Below, piece by piece: positions 32,254-36,089 of a DNA stretch of 36,089 nucleotides. The notes beneath the pieces are model-generated. The model was given only the letters and a program-made list of their open reading frames with translations, was not told the origin of the DNA and searched no databases. Origin of the DNA: Acidimicrobiales bacterium (GTDB lineage Bacteria > Actinomycetota > Acidimicrobiia > Acidimicrobiales > SZUA-35). The translations under genes and the position numbers were made by a program. The stretch is from assembly GCA_024644005.1 (NCBI GenBank), contig JAHELU010000002.1:1-36089 (forward strand), in the 5' to 3' direction. The stretch's first letter is position 1; the number at the start of each line of letters is the position of its first letter.

Positions 32254-33118
32254 GTTCGCCGTAGTCCTGCCACGGGGCGTCCCGGTCCCGGATGACCTGG
32301 CGGAACCCGGATCGCTCGAAGTCCTCGACCCACCGGTAGGCCTCCTCGGTGTGACGGGTCATCCCGTCGAAGAACGTGCCGAGCATCTGCGACGTGCGCA
32401 GGCCCATGTTCTCGAATGCCTGGTTTATCAGCAGCTTGTTGAGGGCCAGCTGGTTGGCCGGGATGTGGCGGAACCGACTGGCGTCGGCCTCGATCGTGGC
32501 CGCCAGGTCCTGCGGTGGACAGACCTGGGAGACCAACCCGATCCGGTGGGCGGTGTCGGCGTCGATGGCCCGACCGGTCAACAGGAACTGCTTTGCGTGC
32601 TCGAGACCGAGCCGGTAGACCCACAGCATCGTGGTCGGGGTACCGAAGATGCGGCTGGGGGCGTAGCCGATGTGGGCGTCGGCCGCCATGTACAGCAGAT
32701 CGCAGCAGAGCACCAGGTCGGTGGCGCCGCCGACCGCCCAACCCTTGATCTCGCCGAGCACCGGCTTCGGGCAATCCCAGACCTTCATGAACCGCCGCAC
32801 GTTGTTGTTCATGAACTGGTAGTCCCGAACCGGATCCCAGGCCCCGTCCCGGGGCTCCGGCCCCTTCGCACCGTAGGGCGTGGACCAGTGCTCGCCCGGC
32901 CCGGCGTCACGATCGGGGTTCAGGTCGTAGCCGGCGGTGAACGTGTCACCGGCCCCCCTCAGCACCACGGCGACGACATCCGGCGACTTGGTGGCGGCGT
33001 CGATCCCGTCCGCCACCCCCTGGATCACGGCATCGGTCAGGGTGTTCTTCTTCTCCGGTCGGTTGAGGGTGATGACGGCGATGTCATCCCGCTCCTCGTA
33101 CAGCACTGGCTCCGGCAC
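32243..33118 (-). CDS. enoyl-CoA hydratase/isomerase family protein
   Basis: 291 aa from GTG 33118 (MPEPVLYEERDDIAVITLNR). Crotonase fold: LRGAGDTFTAGYDLNPDRDA (oxyanion strand), GEIKGWAVGGATDLVLCCDL, AHIGYAPSRIFGTPTTMLWV. The residues expected to be catalytic Glu in classical hydratases are not clearly present (Ala-Thr-Asp in the first position), so it may be a non-hydratase crotonase-fold enzyme. GGGAGG lies about 8 nt before GTG 33118. The open frame runs far upstream through the tandem repeat, which is not coding for this protein. Confidence 0.87.
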   Translation of the reverse strand: MPEPVLYEERDDIAVITLNRPEKKNTLTDAVIQGVADGIDAATKSPDVVAVVLRGAGDTFTAGYDLNPDRDAGPGEHWSTPYGAKGPEPRDGAWDPVRDYQFMNNNVRRFMKVWDCPKPVLGEIKGWAVGGATDLVLCCDLLYMAADAHIGYAPSRIFGTPTTMLWVYRLGLEHAKQFLLTGRAIDADTAHRIGLVSQVCPPQDLAATIEADASRFRHIPANQLALNKLLINQAFENMGLRTSQMLGTFFDGMTRHTEEAYRWVEDFERSGFRQVIRDRDAPWQDYGERPR

Positions 33119-33201
33119 CGGTCCAGCCTCCCATGGCCGATCCGAGGGGACAACAGTCCGACGCTCGCTTCCGCCCGTCGCCCGGCTACCGGGCCGAGCG
33201 G

Positions 33202-33337
33202 GGCCTACCGGCCTCCAGCCGTTCGGCCAACTACCGGGGCCTACCGGCCTCCAGCCGTTCGGCCAACTACCGGTGCCTACCGGCCTCCAGCCGTTCGGCC
33301 AACTACCGGGGCCTACCGGCCTCCAGCCGTTCGGCCA
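33202..33337. repeat. 36-bp tandem repeat, 3.8 copies, duplicating the end of the neighbouring hydratase gene
   Basis: Units begin at 33202, 33238, 33274 (one G to T change) and 33310 (28 nt, inside the coding end of the gene at 33303-34049). Unit core GGCCTACCGGCCTCCAGCCG. On the minus strand each unit is twelve codons ending in TAG (LAERLEAGRPR then stop), so the repeat copies the last codons and stop codon of the hydratase three more times in frame. Confidence 0.95.
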
Positions 33338-34049
33338 TGTCCCGGGGGCGGCCGTAGGGGGTCGACCGCTCGTAGGCGAGCGCCTGGTCGCGGTCCATGT
33401 CCCTCGTGTCGGCCAGGATCGCCTTGTCGAACCGGCTGGTGTCCCACGAGTTGGCCACGATCTCGGCGGCGAGCTCATCGACCGCGCGGTCGAGCTCGTC
33501 GTCTGGGGTCGATCGGTTGACGAGGCCGATGGCCGCCGCATCGGCGCCGCTGATGCGACGGGCGGTGTACATCAGCTCCTTGGCCGTGGCCAGGCCCACC
33601 CGTTCCGGCAGCCGGACCGTCATGCCCCAGGACGCCACCAGACCCCACTGACCGTGGGTGTCGCCGAGCTGGGCGGATGCTGCTGCCACCAGCAGGTCAC
33701 AGCCGAGCGCCAGCTCCAGTCCACCGGTGAAGCAGTGGCCGCGGATCTTGGCGATCGTCGGCTGGGGCAACCGCTCCAGCGCGTCGATCGTCTCGGCCTG
33801 GAAGTGCGGTGTCGGAGCCCGGACCCCCTCGGCGATCCCGCCGAGATCGTTGCCGGCACAGAACGAGCGGCCAGCCCCGGTCAGCACGACGCAGCCGACC
33901 GTCTCGTCGCCGGCCAGCGCATCGACGTGGGCTCGCAGCTCGACGAAGAGCGCCGGCGTGAGCGCGTTCAGCTTGGCCGGACGGTTCAGGGTCAAGGTGC
34001 TGACGCCGACCCGGTCGTCACGCACCACCAACGCATCGGTCGTCTCCAT
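33303..34049 (-). CDS. enoyl-CoA hydratase/isomerase family protein
   Basis: 248 aa from ATG 34049 (METTDALVVRDDRVGVSTLT). Crotonase signature: LTGAGRSFCAGNDLGGIAEG, then IRGHCFTGGLELALGCDLLV, where Glu in GGLELALGC is the first expected catalytic acid. It probably hydrates or isomerises an acyl-CoA. The last 12 residues (MAERLEAGRPR and stop) lie in the tandem repeat. No good ribosome site precedes ATG 34049. Confidence 0.9.
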   Translation of the reverse strand: METTDALVVRDDRVGVSTLTLNRPAKLNALTPALFVELRAHVDALAGDETVGCVVLTGAGRSFCAGNDLGGIAEGVRAPTPHFQAETIDALERLPQPTIAKIRGHCFTGGLELALGCDLLVAAASAQLGDTHGQWGLVASWGMTVRLPERVGLATAKELMYTARRISGADAAAIGLVNRSTPDDELDRAVDELAAEIVANSWDTSRFDKAILADTRDMDRDQALAYERSTPYGRPRDMAERLEAGRPR

Positions 34050-34119
34050 GCCATCGAGTGAAGCCGCTTCCCGCTGCCGTCGCCAGCTCCCCCACACGGC
34101 CACGATGGGACCGAGCCCG

Positions 34120-35340
34120 ATGACCGACACTATCGTCTGGTCGATGACCGCCACGTTCTTCCCGCCAGGACCGGCCCGGACCGCGGACCCGCTGCTGCCG
34201 ATGATGTCGGACCAGGCAGAACTGGCCGATCGGACCCGGACCATCGACCCAGAGCTGATAGCCGCCATCAAGGGCAGCGACCTCATGAAGCTCGCCGCCA
34301 CCGCCGGCATCGGCGGGGTGGAGGCGTCGATCCTCCAGATCGGGCGAGAGCTCGAAGCGGTGGCCGCCAACTGCACCAGCACCGCCTGGACCCTGTGGAA
34401 TCACCTGTCGGTCTTCCACCTGTTCGCCGGCACGCTCGGACCCGATCATGTCGGGCTACTGACCGACATCGTCGATGGTGGGCAGTGGGTGTGCTTCCCG
34501 GCCGGAGCCGGATCGGGGGTCCGGGGCGTGGTGGACGGCGAGGACGTGAGGATCACTGGCCGGGGCTCGTTCGGCTCGGGCGGTCGCTACGCGGACTGGG
34601 CCGGGACGGCATTCAGCATGTGCGACGACGACGGTCGGCGGCGGGAGCCGATGGACATCCGGTTCTCGATCGTGGCGATCGACGGTGAGGGGGTGAAGAT
34701 CGACCCGACCTGGGACGGCAGCGCGGTCAGGGCGTCGGCAACCGACGACATCCACTACACCGACGTGGCGATTCCCCTCGATCGCTGCGTCCGCTGGTAC
34801 GGGGCCAACCGGGCCGAGTCGCTGCGAGAGCTCCCGGTGGTGGCCCCCCGCTATCGGGAGGACTGGGTCGGCTTGTCCGACATCTGGCTCGGCTGGATGG
34901 GGGTCGGCCTGGTGAAGGCCGCCCTGCAGGAGACCGTCGAATCGGTTCGGGACCGCAGATCGATCATGGGCAAGGCCATGGTCACCAGACCGACCGTGCA
35001 GGTCAACCTCGGCAACGCCGCAGCGCTGGTGGCGGCGGCCGAGGCAACGGTCGAGAGCGCCTGCCGGGAGGTCGATCGCAGGCTCGACCTCGAGCGGGTT
35101 CCGGACGAGGCCGACTACCTGCGCCAGATGGCGCTCGCCACCTCCGCCCTCGACCAGCTCGAGCAGGCGATGGGGCTCATCCTGCGCTCGCTCGGGGGCA
35201 ACGGCCTCCGGGAGGGTGGCAGCTTCGAGCGACGGTGGCGGGACTTCCAGGCCATGCCCCTCCACATCAACGCCCACAGGGACCGGGTCCACCACCAGCT
35301 CGGCCGGTTCGTGCTCGGCGAGGAGCTCGAGCCGTTCTGA
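34120..35340 (+). CDS. acyl-CoA dehydrogenase-like flavoprotein (HsaA/SfnC/DszC-type)
   Basis: 406 aa from ATG 34120. Recognisable parts: GVEASILQIGRELEAVAANC, STAWTLWNHLSVFHLF, GRGSFGSGGRYADWAGTAFS (flavin/substrate loop), VAIPLDRCVRWYGANRAES, and the C-terminal helical bundle ending LGGNGLREGGSFERRWRDFQ, AMPLHINAHRDRVHHQLGRF. The fold is that of acyl-CoA dehydrogenases but resembles the flavin monooxygenase branch (HsaA, DszC) more than fatty acyl enzymes. Substrate unknown. ATG 34144, 7 nt after a TATCGT box, is an alternative leaderless start. Divergent from the hydratase at 34049, so a shared acyl-CoA pathway is plausible. Confidence 0.85.
   Translation: MTDTIVWSMTATFFPPGPARTADPLLPMMSDQAELADRTRTIDPELIAAIKGSDLMKLAATAGIGGVEASILQIGRELEAVAANCTSTAWTLWNHLSVFHLFAGTLGPDHVGLLTDIVDGGQWVCFPAGAGSGVRGVVDGEDVRITGRGSFGSGGRYADWAGTAFSMCDDDGRRREPMDIRFSIVAIDGEGVKIDPTWDGSAVRASATDDIHYTDVAIPLDRCVRWYGANRAESLRELPVVAPRYREDWVGLSDIWLGWMGVGLVKAALQETVESVRDRRSIMGKAMVTRPTVQVNLGNAAALVAAAEATVESACREVDRRLDLERVPDEADYLRQMALATSALDQLEQAMGLILRSLGGNGLREGGSFERRWRDFQAMPLHINAHRDRVHHQLGRFVLGEELEPF
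34131..34136 (+). promoter_or_regulatory. possible -10 box for a leaderless start at 34144
   Basis: TATCGT, 7 nt, ATG 34144. If real, the flavoprotein starts at MTATFFPPGPARTAD rather than 34120. Confidence 0.35.
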
Positions 35341-35545
35341 GGATCCTCGGCGCCGGCAGGACGGCTGCCGGTCGACTCACCGGTGAGTGCTGGCGAGCCG
35401 CATCGGTGGCGCGCCGAGCTCCTGTCCCGGACCTGTCGCGGCGATGTCGCGTGCTCGTCCCAGCCTTGGAGGTGGGTCTGGTGCCGCTGCCGGCCAGCGC
35501 CCAGGATCGACAGAGGACACTCGACCGAACGACGGAAGGACCGCC

Positions 35546-36089
35546 ATGTACATCTTCGCCAGCATCAGGAACCTCGATTGGGCTCGCTCCTCGGACGCCA
35601 TGGAGGCCGGCACCGGAATCGTCGCCACGATGAGCGACCTCACGGGGTTGCCCTACACGATGTGGTTCCAGAGCTTCGCCCCCACCGGGCCGGCCCTGGT
35701 GTTCACGACCCGGGTCGAGCACCTGGAAGAGCTCGACAGGTCCTTCGCCACCCTCATGGGCTCGTCTGACTACCAGGACCAGCAGGCCGAGCTCGACGAG
35801 TACCTGATCGGCTCGCCGGTCCAGAACGTCATCGAGCCGGTCGCTGGCACCCCACCGGCCGAGCTGACTCCGTTCGTGTCCAGCGTGCAGGCCACCGCCA
35901 CCAACGGCCACCTCCGGGCCGCCATGCACTGGGGAGCCGACGTGGCCGAGCGGTTCGGCAGTGCCATGGGGGTGCCTACCATGTTCGCTCGCGGCCTCTA
36001 CGGCCACTATGGGACCCTGTTCTGGGCCTCCTACTACGACGACGTCAACGCCATCGAGGGCACCCAGGCCAAGATGGCTGCCGACGAGA
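35546..36089 (+). CDS. unrecognised protein, C-terminus cut by window edge
   Basis: 181 codons are open to the window end from ATG 35546, which has GGAAGGA about 5 nt upstream. It begins MYIFASIRNLDWARSSDAME. Visible features are a beta-strand-rich opening, FAPTGPALVFTTRVEHLEEL, a helix ELDEYLIGSPVQNVIEPVAG, then AMHWGADVAERFGSAMGVPT. The opening half looks compatible with a ferredoxin-like alpha/beta barrel, but I do not recognise a family. No signal peptide or cysteines are seen in the visible part. It is 205 nt downstream of the flavoprotein gene. Confidence 0.7.
   Translation, partial: MYIFASIRNLDWARSSDAMEAGTGIVATMSDLTGLPYTMWFQSFAPTGPALVFTTRVEHLEELDRSFATLMGSSDYQDQQAELDEYLIGSPVQNVIEPVAGTPPAELTPFVSSVQATATNGHLRAAMHWGADVAERFGSAMGVPTMFARGLYGHYGTLFWASYYDDVNAIEGTQAKMAADE

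Noticed and set aside
33202-33337. CRISPR array
   Set aside because: The units are contiguous 36-mers without spacers and derive from the adjacent coding end.
33133-34061. Plus-strand repeat proteins such as LPASSRSANYRG or GPTGLQPFGQLP repeats across the tandem array
   Set aside because: These are other-frame readings of the 36-bp repeat and the antisense of the hydratase gene, without a supported start or family.

Overview
The window is about 36 kb of GC-rich DNA (roughly 70% by eye) with short intergenic gaps. Many genes look leaderless (a TANNNT hexamer 6-7 nt before the start codon), and there are several luciferase-like, probably F420-dependent, oxidoreductases and ArsR/SRPBCC modules. 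This points to an actinobacterium, most likely an Acidimicrobiia-type lineage. That placement is inferred; the window has no rRNA or tRNA marker. Two genes carry an in-frame UGA exactly where a UxxC redox motif is expected, each followed by a hairpin that fits the bacterial SECIS model. The organism therefore probably decodes UGA as selenocysteine.

Layout. 1-528(-): edge-truncated 4x[4Fe-4S] electron-transfer subunit. 757-4020(+): bifunctional PutA. 4022-5725(-): candidate selenoprotein of the SelL/PRXL2-like thioredoxin fold, a DUF1508 protein and a GntR/HutC regulator. 5973-11562(-): methylated-amine cluster (MttB-family methyltransferase, dimethylglycine/sarcosine dehydrogenase-type flavoprotein, DAO-family oxidase), divergent from a TorA/BisC-type molybdoenzyme at 11682-13991(+). 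14064-15383(+): lipoprotein with four repeats. 15420-18391(-): SRPBCC protein, ArsR regulator and two LLM flavin oxidoreductases, divergent from clpP (18513-19169) across a two-site operator region. 19121-22943: lipoprotein peptidase/hydrolase and an ABC-F ATPase. 22944-23578: non-coding region with repeats and a strong hairpin. 23579-25642: zinc-type alcohol dehydrogenase convergent with a third LLM oxidoreductase. 25795-28522: ATP-grasp-less PEP-utilizing protein convergent with an acyltransferase. 28598-32056(-): two exported proteins, the second candidate selenoprotein (GrdB/PrdB-like) and a SnoaL-like protein. 32243-35340: two enoyl-CoA hydratases flanking a 36-bp tandem repeat, and an acyl-CoA dehydrogenase-like flavoprotein. 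35546-end: unrecognised truncated gene.

How the genes may work together. The MttB-family, dimethylglycine/sarcosine-type and DAO-family genes form a tight tandem set suited to stepwise demethylation of a quaternary or tertiary amine. A TMAO/S-oxide reductase-type enzyme is transcribed divergently and PutA lies nearby, so a betaine or proline-betaine route is possible but unproven. The SRPBCC-ArsR module and clpP appear to share one control region. The two UGA-containing genes are the most notable features, because ordinary gene calling would split or truncate both.
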